In this document: positions 8,901 through 18,205 of the stretch, one piece after another | How positions within the stretch are numbered: position 1 is the stretch's first letter | Layout: each line of letters opens with the position of its first letter | Assembly: GCA_030750465.1 (NCBI GenBank) | Contig: JASMHZ010000009.1 | Span: 1 to 41,550 of the forward strand | DNA: 41,550 nucleotides | Direction: 5' to 3' | From: Candidatus Peribacteraceae bacterium | GTDB taxonomy: Bacteria; Patescibacteriota; Gracilibacteria; Peribacterales; Peribacteraceae | Translations under genes and position numbers: made by a program | The notes under the pieces: model-generated | What the model was told of the DNA's origin: nothing | The model's database searches: none | The model's input: the letters and a program-made list of their open reading frames with translations, nothing else

Positions 8901-9891
8901 GCAGAAGTTGTCTTTGTCTTTCTATTTCCACCATGCTGATTCGCTGATGTTGCGCAGGATAATCTTTTCCTTCTCCAATCTTATCTTTAAGTCTTGCAGG
9001 CTGAGCTAAGTTCTCGGCTTTTATGAAGTACTCTTCAAGCTCGCCAACAAACTGTCCCCGAATTTTTTTCTCATCTGGTTCAGCATCTGATTCCTGAATT
9101 CCCTGTCTTGCTTTCGCCAACTGGCCGAGCACGAGTGAAGCATCAGGATGATCTTTGTAGTAATGAGTGTAGTAATAATCTCTTCGTTTATTGAAAAGCA
9201 AATCTCTTAGAGCTCTGTGTTTGTCCTCTTGCAGAATCGGTACCGGCACATCTTCGAGAGGGTCTCCTGTGTAATGTTGGAATTGACCGATGTGCTCGCG
9301 AAGGTTTTGAATGTCGCGGTCGTTAAATTCAAACTTGTCGCGGAATACTTCGGACCAGTAGTCGGCAAGAGCAACTTCTCCGAGTTCCGCATACAAAGCT
9401 CTGTAAGCTTTTAGTTCGCCTGCGGGAATATACCCCTGGGCGAGAAGCTCTAGCGGCGGAAGCTCCGGACAGAAATCTGCTCTAAGAACCTGGCAAGCTT
9501 GAATACCATCTTGAGTCACTTTGTTTCTGTTAACCGGCTTCTTCTGTTTCCAACGCATCACAACTTCCTCTATATGTTTTCGGAGTTCCACCAATACTGT
9601 TTTTATTTCTTTTATAGTGCCGTCCATACTATCCGGAACATGTTCCAACTGACCGAGCATCTTCCTGATTTCTTTACACAATTCTCCAAGAGCCTGCCTG
9701 TTTTCCAGATCTCCGTGCTGTTTTATAAGTGCTTCGATTCTGCTTCTGATTTCGTCAAAGAGAGGATGCTTTACCTTGTCTGACCTGTGGTCCACACCTA
9801 TGGCTTGATATCGGAGTTCCAATTGACTCAAAAGCCAGCCCTCGGGGAGGACTTTTGCGCTAGCCGGAGAGGTTTCATTGGCACTTGCCAT
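5977..9891 (-). CDS. SNF2-type helicase/ATPase fused to class I SAM methyltransferase (about 1304 aa)
   Basis: Walker A LLLADDVGAGKT, LILCPPSVLGEWEKRL, DESH box FMTMDESHYLRKPGG, motif III LATATPIYNT, motif VI-like GRGQRWGRDCP. Then MTase motif I LNIADVAAGTMAMARNL, DLSAAMLEVGRGMYGDDL, ALREMNRILKPGGVAVITLPPG. Start taken as MASANETS (9891), just inside the candidate promoter. Confidence 0.85.
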   Translation of the reverse strand: MASANETSPASAKVLPEGWLLSQLELRYQAIGVDHRSDKVKHPLFDEIRSRIEALIKQHGDLENRQALGELCKEIRKMLGQLEHVPDSMDGTIKEIKTVLVELRKHIEEVVMRWKQKKPVNRNKVTQDGIQACQVLRADFCPELPPLELLAQGYIPAGELKAYRALYAELGEVALADYWSEVFRDKFEFNDRDIQNLREHIGQFQHYTGDPLEDVPVPILQEDKHRALRDLLFNKRRDYYYTHYYKDHPDASLVLGQLAKARQGIQESDAEPDEKKIRGQFVGELEEYFIKAENLAQPARLKDKIGEGKDYPAQHQRISMVEIERQRQLLLADDVGAGKTGSCIATFEYLREQGKANKALILCPPSVLGEWEKRLSDGEGYFTDKPNVAVIHPNNRAERWKEWKKAFEESEYVLMSYSMARHSTPINDQTFADKLGVELGADVLNEELAKRVGADFMTMDESHYLRKPGGADHERAFRISQCDTVKEGYMVLATATPIYNTIDDVAASLRFLNAGQDRSKTPGVPGGKETVDFSNIKSIRDAIRDKHTRLVRNLLSLRMLRRETEDSLPVGFAPNVQEPHYAELNEYRRALYEAIREDPFFDATEKIHELWKQSAMSPEKEQQLIDVIVEDIKQARASGTSPVRISFGMTGDAKGMTRDFGTDEERALKSADKITGSNNPETSDTNAYIVGRIRKRLAEENIETFILDGTNTGGDPLFGGDGAALIDNDGASMTATRKVIAEYRDCERDAVLFARTDTVGVGIDLSCVHFHRMGTPTSVISEEWQWFGRGQRWGRDCPMSYRRCIMAGTIEQAMWEFAERKKVIIERLLQGAPLTEEEEQILSDETCKVNRGGYLAYEAMTPRQKIMFIFKQIFNQGKEKVKEFFEGKDGKYAKELAYHYGQEEELSHAGNNRRVVMGVLEEHMQGVKDCSGDSVLNIADVAAGTMAMARNLKHREDLVVRSSDLSAAMLEVGRGMYGDDLDESLVDECSMDELPYENESQHMIVHSLALHYTRHNPRKPSNDGEERVRALREMNRILKPGGVAVITLPPGIFQTDEEFDDFCFVLQKFFGFEIVKEHTNYVTSTDNEDEEQFHGFIITVKKTGDPTDMEMVIPTDHKKLHFGHPPRWSGSGYGGHNGTPADPEEAPPGSYHERFKIGERDVEYKTPAEQSQAKEEHHGEKRKFDHVVDSIHAMIEAHGSIQEIPHEELLEISLQDVATAQRGERLDYFRALVEKYGAPDLVPVKEISSMKAAEDGALILARGHSSRGWFLTLAKLDRRGKVINYGQRYFYAADIKRRKKKRQI

Positions 9892-9925
9892 AAAGTATAG
9901 AATTTTACTTAATATATATTGACAA
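9891..9925 (-). promoter_or_regulatory. Candidate promoter of the helicase-MTase gene (leaderless-like)
   Basis: Minus strand TTGTCA-17 nt-TTCTAT followed 5 nt later by ATG; alternative -10 TATACT. Confidence 0.4.
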
Positions 9926-9947
9926 ATCAACCCTAAATGGCATAAAT
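9919..9947 (+). promoter_or_regulatory. Candidate promoter of the divergent 259-aa gene
   Basis: TTGACA-17 nt-ATAAAT (or 18 nt to TAAATT). The -35 overlaps the TTGTCA of the opposite strand. Confidence 0.45.
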
Positions 9948-9974
9948 TAGAGCCCTTTTACCCCACCTTTTCAG

Positions 9975-10754
9975 ATGACCAAGACCAATAATCCAGAAAG
10001 AGAAGACTTCTACAATAGGAGCTCCAGAGAGCTTTTGGACGTGCTTCCCGGAACCGTCATGATGACAGAAGGTGGCGTTGCAGTTGTTCACTCCCCTCAT
10101 GGATTTAATGACCTGACAAGAGGAGGAATGATTGATGCTTACAACAAGAAAAACCGCAAACCTGGAGATCTGGTGATCACCAACAGCCATAATTACCCTC
10201 AGTGCAATGTAGTTGGAACTACTTCGATTTTGGATGATACTGGGGAAGGAATAATTCCCCAACTTGTATGGCAGGAAGTTCTACATGAATTGGATAGCTC
10301 TACAACAAATTTCAATCAAATAGTAAAAGCCATAATGGAAGCAAGAGGACTGAGACATGGAAAAAAGGGGGCAACTCGAGCATTCGCAGAAGAAGAAATA
10401 GATGGTTGTAACGTAACCGATGCCAAAAGTCCTGTCCGATTTGTACAAAACAAACCGCATCCTCTAGGAGAAAGAAATGTACAATATGTTCCACCAACGC
10501 CAAAGTCAGGGAAAGATGGAAAAAAGATAATGCCACCAGAAAACGATGTTGGAACTTCCTATCCAACAAACGATGTGGTAACGCAGATAGATAGCAGAGC
10601 AAACATTCGCAAGATTATGGAAGCCGAAGCAGCAAGACTCGGCAAGACTCTTGACTGGATCTTAACTCCGAGAAATATGCCTTGGGTAGAAAAGCGATCA
10701 AAGATGATGAAGTATATCTACAGTAGAGCCGCCAACGGAGGATTCCCTGAATAG
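9975..10754 (+). CDS. Hypothetical protein (259 aa)
   Basis: MTKTNNPEREDFYNRSSRELLDVLPGTVMMTEGGVAVVHSPHGFND...; divergent from the helicase, convergent with the giant-protein operon; no family recognised. Confidence 0.75.
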   Translation: MTKTNNPEREDFYNRSSRELLDVLPGTVMMTEGGVAVVHSPHGFNDLTRGGMIDAYNKKNRKPGDLVITNSHNYPQCNVVGTTSILDDTGEGIIPQLVWQEVLHELDSSTTNFNQIVKAIMEARGLRHGKKGATRAFAEEEIDGCNVTDAKSPVRFVQNKPHPLGERNVQYVPPTPKSGKDGKKIMPPENDVGTSYPTNDVVTQIDSRANIRKIMEAEAARLGKTLDWILTPRNMPWVEKRSKMMKYIYSRAANGGFPE

Positions 10755-10758
10755 TTGA

Positions 10759-11568
10759 TCAATCATCTTCTTCTGTTTGGACTGCCGCTTTTGGATCCTT
10801 TGCTACAAGCATTTGCATTCCATAATCCCATAGAAGTTGAACTGCCCTAGACTCGGCGTAGTGTTTTTCCATTTCCAAAGGCTCCAGAAAAGCACCAAGT
10901 GAAGAATACCCAAGACGCTTGTAAACTTGCGTAGCAATTCTTAACCAATCTTCGTTGCTTTCAATCTTCAATGGTAAATCCATCGGAGTTAATTCTTCAT
11001 CAAACTTTTGTTTTACGTCTTTTGGAAGAAGAGCACTGAATCTTTTCCAATTCATCTCATCCTGATCAAGATTATAAACAAACCAAACAACTTCCCACCA
11101 AAAGTCTTCCGGTAAGTTTTCTTCCAACCACTCCGGACCAATCATTCCAGAAGGAGGATCATCTCTAAACTTCGGAAGCCACCTGGCAATTTTTAGGACC
11201 ATACTTCTCTCTTCTCTGTATTCCATTTGATGATCCATATCTTTTTCCACTTTCCTTTCGTAAAAGAGTGCAACCAACTCTACAAAAACCTTGGACCTTT
11301 CTATTTCTACCGAATCTGCAATCTCTGGTTCCAGATCCCATTCCGGACTTGAGTTAATACTAGTACACATATCGAATAATTCTGATATATCTTCTATTCC
11401 TCCGTTTCCATTACCACCATTGGCACCACCTGAACTAACCAGCCGCTTCATAAGGTAATGAACGTTAGCTCCCAAAGCAGCAACATAACCTGACTGATCT
11501 GGATGAGCTTCGACCAGTCTGGCGGATGCCTCGTCTATTGCCTCGTGAAAATCGTTAGCTTTAAGCAT
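10759..11568 (-). CDS. Hypothetical protein (269 aa), translationally coupled to the giant repeat protein B
   Basis: Start MLKANDFHEAIDEASARL at 11568 overlaps the stop of the 2214-aa ORF (ATGCTTAA, 8-nt overlap). Confidence 0.75.
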   Translation of the reverse strand: MLKANDFHEAIDEASARLVEAHPDQSGYVAALGANVHYLMKRLVSSGGANGGNGNGGIEDISELFDMCTSINSSPEWDLEPEIADSVEIERSKVFVELVALFYERKVEKDMDHQMEYREERSMVLKIARWLPKFRDDPPSGMIGPEWLEENLPEDFWWEVVWFVYNLDQDEMNWKRFSALLPKDVKQKFDEELTPMDLPLKIESNEDWLRIATQVYKRLGYSSLGAFLEPLEMEKHYAESRAVQLLWDYGMQMLVAKDPKAAVQTEEDD

Positions 11569-14500
11569 CTTCTTGTTCGGCGGTAGGAGGTGATTCGTAT
11601 GCCTGCATCGCTGCGGCAAGTTTTACTCGAATTTCATCAAGGCGGGCTTGCGCCTCATCGCGCCTCTTTTGTTCTCCGCTTAATCCCTTAAGCGTTCCCT
11701 TATCTCTTGCAATCTCTTCCCCAAGCCTTTCCGAAGTACCTTCGATTTCGGCCTTATCTGCACTTGCGGCTGCAAGTTTCTTGAACTGCTCCAGTCGATC
11801 AAGGCATATATTTGCATCCGAAAGTAAAGCAGGAACTCGGGCGTCAATATCTCCATCCTCAGAAATAGAACCTGACGGGTAGCCTGATTTGAAATGATCC
11901 AGACATTCAGCAGCAATCAGCTCGCACTCTTCCAAAGAAGATTCCAGAGCAGTTAATGCGACTATTCTCTGCGCATGCTCATCTCTTCTGGCAGCAGAAT
12001 TATTCATAATATTTGTTGCAGATCTTATAATTGGAGGATCCGTAACTCCATCATTAGCCAACTGATCCATCCTCTGGGACGCAGCAACATTCTTAGCCGC
12101 CTCTTCGTCATGATTTTCCTGAGCAACTTGCTTTTCTTTGAATACCCTCTGCCTTAAGCCTTTGGTTCTCGCCATTATCGAACCTGCTTCCCCAACCAAA
12201 CTTTCTTGAGTTATTACTTCACCTGAACTATCTGACGCAAGTTCAGCAAGAAGATCATCCGCCTGTTTTTTCTGACCTTGCGCACCTTCGATTGCTGCGG
12301 CTAACCTTTCTATTGTCTGTGCATGATCCGGCAGAGATCTGAGCAGTGTCTCTAATGGAATTCTTTCTGCATCATCTGAGCAAAGACTTGCTACGAGCTC
12401 GCCAAGTTCCGGAGACATATCGCCGGACTCTGCAGTCGCTTCACCTACTGCCAACTGTTCACGTCTTTTAGCTTTCCTTTCTACATAAGCTTTTACGCGT
12501 TTAGTATCCTGATCAAGAGATCTTGGCGTTCTTCTTTTCTTCTTGCCCTCCGAAGCTTCTCCGGCATCATCAGCCGAAGGCTCTGGGGCTTCTCCTCCAT
12601 TTATCACAATCACTCCCCGCTCACGTGCTTCTTTTACATCTTCTGCATATACACATGCTGCTGCAAGCTCTGGCGCTTCGCCTCCAAGTATTCTGCAACG
12701 CTGTAAGTACGCTTCGGATTGTTCGTGCGCGTAACGTAGTTCCCAATATCCCAGTCGGTCATCCGGCTTTGCGTGTTTTATCGGCCACTCTTTCATCCAC
12801 TGTGAATTAGCTTCTATTATTAATGCAAGATCTTTAAGGTGAACAATCTGCAAAAGCGCATCCATCGCTTGCTCGCGCAGTCTCTTTTCACTTGTCTGAT
12901 CGGCAGTCTGTCTGGCAAGCGCCATTCGTGCACCTATTTGAACTGCAAGCCTTAGAAGCTGTTCCCCTCCCCCTTCGCGTCGGAAATTAATGTCCGCATG
13001 GAACTCGTGGTCGAACCTGGCGGCAAGTTGATTCAAGCCCGCTATATCTTCTTTGAGCTGTTCTTCTACATCCCTGTTCGGATCCAAGTTCCTGTTTCTG
13101 CAGTACTGTTCTATGGCCGGGATTTCCTGCGGGAATAAACTATCCCCGGGCTTTCTGTCTCCCAGAAGATCTACTCTTACAAAGCCTACCAATTCATCTG
13201 TTGTAATCGACGCTTCCCGTTCGCCCTGCGTAAGATCGGGCAGTACTCTTGCCAGATCTCCAATTACAGATTCACTTGGTCCAGTTTTAAGCCTTTGCAA
13301 TGATTCTTCCACAACTCCCCTGGCTCTTTGGAATATCGCATGTTGAATTCTGCTATCAAATAGTCCTTTTACGTACTCTTCAGGATTCACTCCTTTTCTT
13401 GGCTGACGTATTGATACAAAGTTATCAACGGATCTATCAACCGCACCGCCTACTTGCCTCGCCCATTCAACCGAGAAGTCTTTACCTCTTACAGCGCTGC
13501 ATTCTCTGTCATTAAGTTTTACTGGCTTAGTTGATACTCCTGCAAACATGTTTCTAAGGAACGTGCATGTCATTCCTGCCTTAAGCTCGTCAACTCCGCG
13601 ATCGATTAACTCTTTTTGGGAAGCGATAAGAATTGGGAGTGGTTCGATATCAATTTCCTGAACTTCATCCGGTGCTGATCCATATCCCAAGATAATTGCT
13701 TCTTCAAAACACTTGGCAATTTCCGGAGGCAATGAAAAATCTGTTATGTTAATACCCAAAGCAGCTTCTTCTACAGGACGCAATGAAAGTGGCTCACTCA
13801 AATCGCTTGTTCTGCATTCTCGCCGTACAACATCGATCATTGCAGTCTCTAGTGCCTTAACGCATCTGCGTGCATTGCTTGTAACACTATCTCTCTCGCT
13901 TTCATCTCTTACATTGAAGCTTTCGAGCTGGGCACACTGGTCTCTGAAGTTATTCCAGATGCTAACTGCGAATCCTCGCACTTGATTCACTGTATGCAGT
14001 TCTCGCTGCTGGAGATTCATTGCATTCCTTTCCTCTATTTCCCTCCATGCATCTTCCAAAGTTCTTGTCTTTGTAATAAGAGCTGGAACCGGATACGTTT
14101 TCTTCTCGGACTCACCTGAATCTCTAGACGGCTTTTTTGGATCTGCTGCAGCGAATGGCTTCTTTCCTTGATATTGTTCTCCGGAAAGATAATTGCTATA
14201 CCTGGTTATTACTGCATCAAGAGATTCATCCAAGATTGTACGCATTCGCAGATCAATTTCATCTGTATATGCATTTTCCGCACTCAGCCAGTATTGAAAT
14301 TGAAAATGACATTCCTGCATAAAACTGATAATTGCATTCAAAGGCGCGTGCGTTTGTATCTGTTCCGGCATCCATTCATCCATAAATTTTCCAAGTTCGG
14401 CCTGAAGCCTATTGATGAAAGGAGCCACTACTTTCATCGGAATTCCATTTACACTACCTCGGCCATTACCAGATCTGCCACTACCTGAATTCTTTTTCCC

Positions 14501-17500
14501 TCTCCCCTTTCTCCCACCTCCAGACTTTGGACCAGTTAATTTAAATCTATTATCAAGATCATCGCATAACTCCTTGCGTAATCTTTTAGGATTCACGGCT
14601 CGATCAACTTCTATCAATTCCGCAATTGCGTAATCTTCAATAGTCGGCAATATGTGAAGTGCAAACTCCAAATCATCCAGAACTTTTTTGGCATCTGCAG
14701 AGGCTAATATTGCCTCACAAATCTCCCTGAACGCACCATCCAATTCATTTTCATTGATCTCCTTCATCCAACAGATACTACTTTCAAGTTTTGAATTTGG
14801 ATTCATCGCCCCTATTGCTTCAATTCGGCCCACTAGCCAGAAACCGAATTCGCGTAGTTGAGCTGGATGACAGACTACAGTTGGGCAAAGACGAAATACC
14901 GTATCTTTCATTATGCCTTCGAAATTCAAGTTATCACCCGTAGGCGAAGGCAAATTGCCTTCTACTATCTTGTCCGCTCTTCGGTTGGCAGATCTGAGAA
15001 TTTCCCAGATTCTCTCGCGTGTAATTGATCCGGATCCCTGTTCCTCCATCCTTAGCGCTTGCTCATCTACAAACCAAGCTCGACCTTGTATGTAAAGATA
15101 CTCAATTATTGGATCGTTCATATGTGAACATAAATTCTGCACCCGCTTGCTTAGAAACGAAACGCCTGCAGCATATTCATCCTGTATATCATCCAGATCT
15201 GCAATCAGGTTCAGGAACCTGCAATAGCTAAGGTTTTCGGTCTTGAGAAGTGCAATAACCGCCTGAGTCGAATCTCCGTATTTCTTTGCTGCAGCTTTAA
15301 CTGCATCAGAAGCATCGGCTGTTGTCACTTCTTTTACAAGAAGAGGTCTAAGTTCGCCGGTTTCTGAAGGCGGAACCAAAAGACCACTCGTAACCTCAGA
15401 AGGGATAAGTATTTCCTCATCTTCAACCACAAAGTGGGTCCTTGATTGCGAACATGGCGTGCCTTCGATAAGGTACACTTCTTCTATTCTCTGCGCCGAT
15501 TTATCGAAACACTGCCTATATCCTTCGATTAGAATATCTTTTAATCTCGCTCCCTTGGGCTCTGGCAATGTATCGCAAAATACTTCTATTCTGGCCAAAA
15601 AGGTTTCCGCATATAAGCCAACTTCACTCCAAGTTTTAACAACACTTGCTACTCCTGAACCGGAATTATGCAGAATATCAATAAATCTCTGATGATAAAG
15701 AGCGCCGTCACTCTTTCCGAGTTCATCGATAAACACTTCCTTTAGCCCCTCCAGATGTTCTCCCATGGTTTTGCATCCTGATAACATGCAGAATAATTCA
15801 GAACTTTCGGAGTTAACAAACATTGGAGGTCGTGCATCTATTGGATCATTTGGATTTGCATCCTTCATTTTTCCAGATAAGTATTCGATAGTTTGTTCGC
15901 AAGCCCATTCTTCTTCCTGATCCATCGCAGAAAAAATCGGGTGATCAATATTAGTCAAATTTACGTGCAAACCAGCTTGAACTCTTACTTGCTCAAGAGC
16001 ATCACGACACTCGGCAAGCGTTAACCTGTCTGATAATCCAGCGAAAACTGCAGTGATTGGTGACTCTCGCTGCAAAGTTGTTAGCCTTTCGCATTCCGCA
16101 AGGACCTCTTCGGTTAATGCTTCAATCTCAACTCTTGCGGAATGCTCCACTCTTGCAACGGCACCGAAATTTGAAAGAAGTATTATCAATTCATTTTTGT
16201 GAATTGTAGGTCCAGTTGGTTTTTCTGCTTCAGAACCCGTAGCATCTACAAACAACTCCTGGAGTCTTCTTGTTGATTCTCTGTGAACAAATGCATCCAC
16301 ATTGTCCAATGCTTCAAATAAGACATGCTGAAAGTCTGCCATTTCCGAATATCTTGCAAGATCATGAAGCCTTTCGATAATTGTAAGGCAATCCCGGAAT
16401 GTAAACGGTTCTTTTATATCACCTACAGAAGCGGTTCTCTTCTGCTTAATTTTCTTCAATGTACCAAGAACCTTCATAACTCTCGTCTTTTCTGCTTCAT
16501 CGGCAACCTTTATATCATCAGGCTCTGGAGCTTCTTTTGAAATCTGAGCAATAAAATCTGCAAATTCTTTCGCGGGAACAGTGTCTGTGTAAATCTCATT
16601 AACAGGATTGCCTGTGAATAATTCTACAAGTCTGATTCTCGATTCCGCAAGCAATATAACACCATGCATTTCAAGCGCTTCTCCAAGTTCAGGTATCAGG
16701 TTGTCTACCGTATCAAGTGATTCAATCCAGACTCTTCTAATATCATCCACATACTGTATGCAATCGGAATAAGTAAGAGGCTTGCCCTTGTATTTTGCAC
16801 TAATCTCTTTGCCTCTATCCCCTCTGTTCAATCGTATTGCAGTTTCCTGAGCTTCCGCTCCATTCGCCATTTTCTTGATTGCTTCTGCGGTCAAGTATTG
16901 ATCAGGCATGTCTTTTGATACAACTTTCAACAAATCAATTAGCTCATCCCACATAATTGTGTGGCTACTATCTTCCGGCTCTGGTCGAGACTGTCTGCCA
17001 AACAACTCCGGAAGCCTTTTATCCAGCTCGTCACTTACCCATGCATTCTGTACATCTAATGCAGCATATATCGAATGACCCGATTTGGATAATTCTACAA
17101 GTTTTGGAAGCGATCTAATCTTAACGCTAATATCTCTGCAATCTTCCAAGGTCAAAGGTTTATCATAAGCACCCAATATTCCTTTGATATGAACGTTACC
17201 CCGCTCTCGAAGCAATCCTCTGGCTTTTGCAGAAACTCTTGCCTCTTCCTCGTGATCGGCAAACACAACTTTCAATTCCGGTGCCCTCCTCGCTAATTCA
17301 CTATAAAAACTATAGAACTCATCACAAGTTATGGTTCCCGGATGTTCTTGCGTCTCATCTCCAGGCTCATATCCCTCGTGCCCCCCGAGCAATCGTATAA
17401 CATCGGCGCACATTCTGGCTTCTCTCCCTTCCAGAAGAGGAACAAGTTTTGGATCAACCTGATCTCCGAGATCAGAAAGAGCTTTTTCCGCGGCGTCCCG

Positions 17501-18205
17501 TGTTTCGCTTACTATTCTCACTGCTTGGCTGTATGTAACTCTCTCATTACCAGCCAAAGAATCTGTCATTTTTCTCTCCTTAGCTTTCATCACAGTTCGA
17601 TATTGACTAGTTCCTTTCTCCGAAAGACCACTTAAAACAGGCTCTGTTAATTCGCACCATACTTGTTGGCTTACCAGGTCTATTATTCCCGGAATCCTGT
17701 TAGCATCCATTGTTCCAACAGGACGCGAATCTTCATCTAATGATGCATCAACTCCAAACAGTATCGGAAGCCTTTCGTTTGCCTGTCTCATTATCCACTC
17801 ATATCGCCGATCAAGCATTTCAAAAACAGGATCTTCTATTAACGCTTGTTCCGTAGCATTCGGGGATGTTTCTACAAGTTCCAGAAGCTCTTTGCATTGT
17901 GCATAAGTAGGCCTATCAGAAGATTTAACCACGAAGCTTTCAATTATCTTATCTCTCCTTTTTCGAATTTCGGCTACGTTTGAAATCACGTCAACCTTAT
18001 CTTCAGGAATACCCGGGAATGGAATGGAATGGTTCACTTCTGCTTCCAAATGATTCATGAACCCAATAAGAACATCTCTAGGTATAGTCTCATCCACACC
18101 CACAGTTTCAACTTGAGGCGCAAATTGCTCGCGCATGCGGATCCCAGAGACTCTTTTTAGCCAGTCGCTTTGTTTGCCGAGAAGGATGAGTGGTTCACGA
18201 TTCAT
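11561..18205 (-). CDS. Giant degenerate-repeat protein B (2214 aa); possible C-terminal part of one split giant protein
   Basis: Recurring pattern TIxxxEFxxLL ... LTxAECxxxIxxIR ... DxxxxxVxxxLxxRLPELFG, e.g. LTLEDCRDISVKIRSL..ELDKRLPELFG; FTFRDCLTIIERLHDL..RRLQELF; LTLAECRDALEQVR. C-terminus rich in Glu/Ala/Lys, coiled-coil-like. Confidence 0.85.
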   Translation of the reverse strand: MNREPLILLGKQSDWLKRVSGIRMREQFAPQVETVGVDETIPRDVLIGFMNHLEAEVNHSIPFPGIPEDKVDVISNVAEIRKRRDKIIESFVVKSSDRPTYAQCKELLELVETSPNATEQALIEDPVFEMLDRRYEWIMRQANERLPILFGVDASLDEDSRPVGTMDANRIPGIIDLVSQQVWCELTEPVLSGLSEKGTSQYRTVMKAKERKMTDSLAGNERVTYSQAVRIVSETRDAAEKALSDLGDQVDPKLVPLLEGREARMCADVIRLLGGHEGYEPGDETQEHPGTITCDEFYSFYSELARRAPELKVVFADHEEEARVSAKARGLLRERGNVHIKGILGAYDKPLTLEDCRDISVKIRSLPKLVELSKSGHSIYAALDVQNAWVSDELDKRLPELFGRQSRPEPEDSSHTIMWDELIDLLKVVSKDMPDQYLTAEAIKKMANGAEAQETAIRLNRGDRGKEISAKYKGKPLTYSDCIQYVDDIRRVWIESLDTVDNLIPELGEALEMHGVILLAESRIRLVELFTGNPVNEIYTDTVPAKEFADFIAQISKEAPEPDDIKVADEAEKTRVMKVLGTLKKIKQKRTASVGDIKEPFTFRDCLTIIERLHDLARYSEMADFQHVLFEALDNVDAFVHRESTRRLQELFVDATGSEAEKPTGPTIHKNELIILLSNFGAVARVEHSARVEIEALTEEVLAECERLTTLQRESPITAVFAGLSDRLTLAECRDALEQVRVQAGLHVNLTNIDHPIFSAMDQEEEWACEQTIEYLSGKMKDANPNDPIDARPPMFVNSESSELFCMLSGCKTMGEHLEGLKEVFIDELGKSDGALYHQRFIDILHNSGSGVASVVKTWSEVGLYAETFLARIEVFCDTLPEPKGARLKDILIEGYRQCFDKSAQRIEEVYLIEGTPCSQSRTHFVVEDEEILIPSEVTSGLLVPPSETGELRPLLVKEVTTADASDAVKAAAKKYGDSTQAVIALLKTENLSYCRFLNLIADLDDIQDEYAAGVSFLSKRVQNLCSHMNDPIIEYLYIQGRAWFVDEQALRMEEQGSGSITRERIWEILRSANRRADKIVEGNLPSPTGDNLNFEGIMKDTVFRLCPTVVCHPAQLREFGFWLVGRIEAIGAMNPNSKLESSICWMKEINENELDGAFREICEAILASADAKKVLDDLEFALHILPTIEDYAIAELIEVDRAVNPKRLRKELCDDLDNRFKLTGPKSGGGRKGRGKKNSGSGRSGNGRGSVNGIPMKVVAPFINRLQAELGKFMDEWMPEQIQTHAPLNAIISFMQECHFQFQYWLSAENAYTDEIDLRMRTILDESLDAVITRYSNYLSGEQYQGKKPFAAADPKKPSRDSGESEKKTYPVPALITKTRTLEDAWREIEERNAMNLQQRELHTVNQVRGFAVSIWNNFRDQCAQLESFNVRDESERDSVTSNARRCVKALETAMIDVVRRECRTSDLSEPLSLRPVEEAALGINITDFSLPPEIAKCFEEAIILGYGSAPDEVQEIDIEPLPILIASQKELIDRGVDELKAGMTCTFLRNMFAGVSTKPVKLNDRECSAVRGKDFSVEWARQVGGAVDRSVDNFVSIRQPRKGVNPEEYVKGLFDSRIQHAIFQRARGVVEESLQRLKTGPSESVIGDLARVLPDLTQGEREASITTDELVGFVRVDLLGDRKPGDSLFPQEIPAIEQYCRNRNLDPNRDVEEQLKEDIAGLNQLAARFDHEFHADINFRREGGGEQLLRLAVQIGARMALARQTADQTSEKRLREQAMDALLQIVHLKDLALIIEANSQWMKEWPIKHAKPDDRLGYWELRYAHEQSEAYLQRCRILGGEAPELAAACVYAEDVKEARERGVIVINGGEAPEPSADDAGEASEGKKKRRTPRSLDQDTKRVKAYVERKAKRREQLAVGEATAESGDMSPELGELVASLCSDDAERIPLETLLRSLPDHAQTIERLAAAIEGAQGQKKQADDLLAELASDSSGEVITQESLVGEAGSIMARTKGLRQRVFKEKQVAQENHDEEAAKNVAASQRMDQLANDGVTDPPIIRSATNIMNNSAARRDEHAQRIVALTALESSLEECELIAAECLDHFKSGYPSGSISEDGDIDARVPALLSDANICLDRLEQFKKLAAASADKAEIEGTSERLGEEIARDKGTLKGLSGEQKRRDEAQARLDEIRVKLAAAMQAYESPPTAEQEDA

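Noticed and set aside
6237-9783. Multiple plus-strand ORFs of 60-105 aa inside the helicase-MTase gene
   Set aside because: Shadow ORFs antisense to strong helicase and MTase motifs.
18195-18205. UGA recoding (glycine code) as an explanation for the A/B split
   Set aside because: Reading through the TGA in the A frame gives GTTHPSRQTKRLAKKSLGSACASNLRLKLW..., which does not continue the repeat. Only the +1 frame restores it, so a reassigned UGA does not explain the junction.
18195-18205. RF2-style programmed frameshift signal at the A/B junction
   Set aside because: The slip codon would be TCG before TGA. +1 re-pairing (UCG to CGU) is poor and I saw no SD-like stimulator, so I do not claim this mechanism, only the frame relationship.
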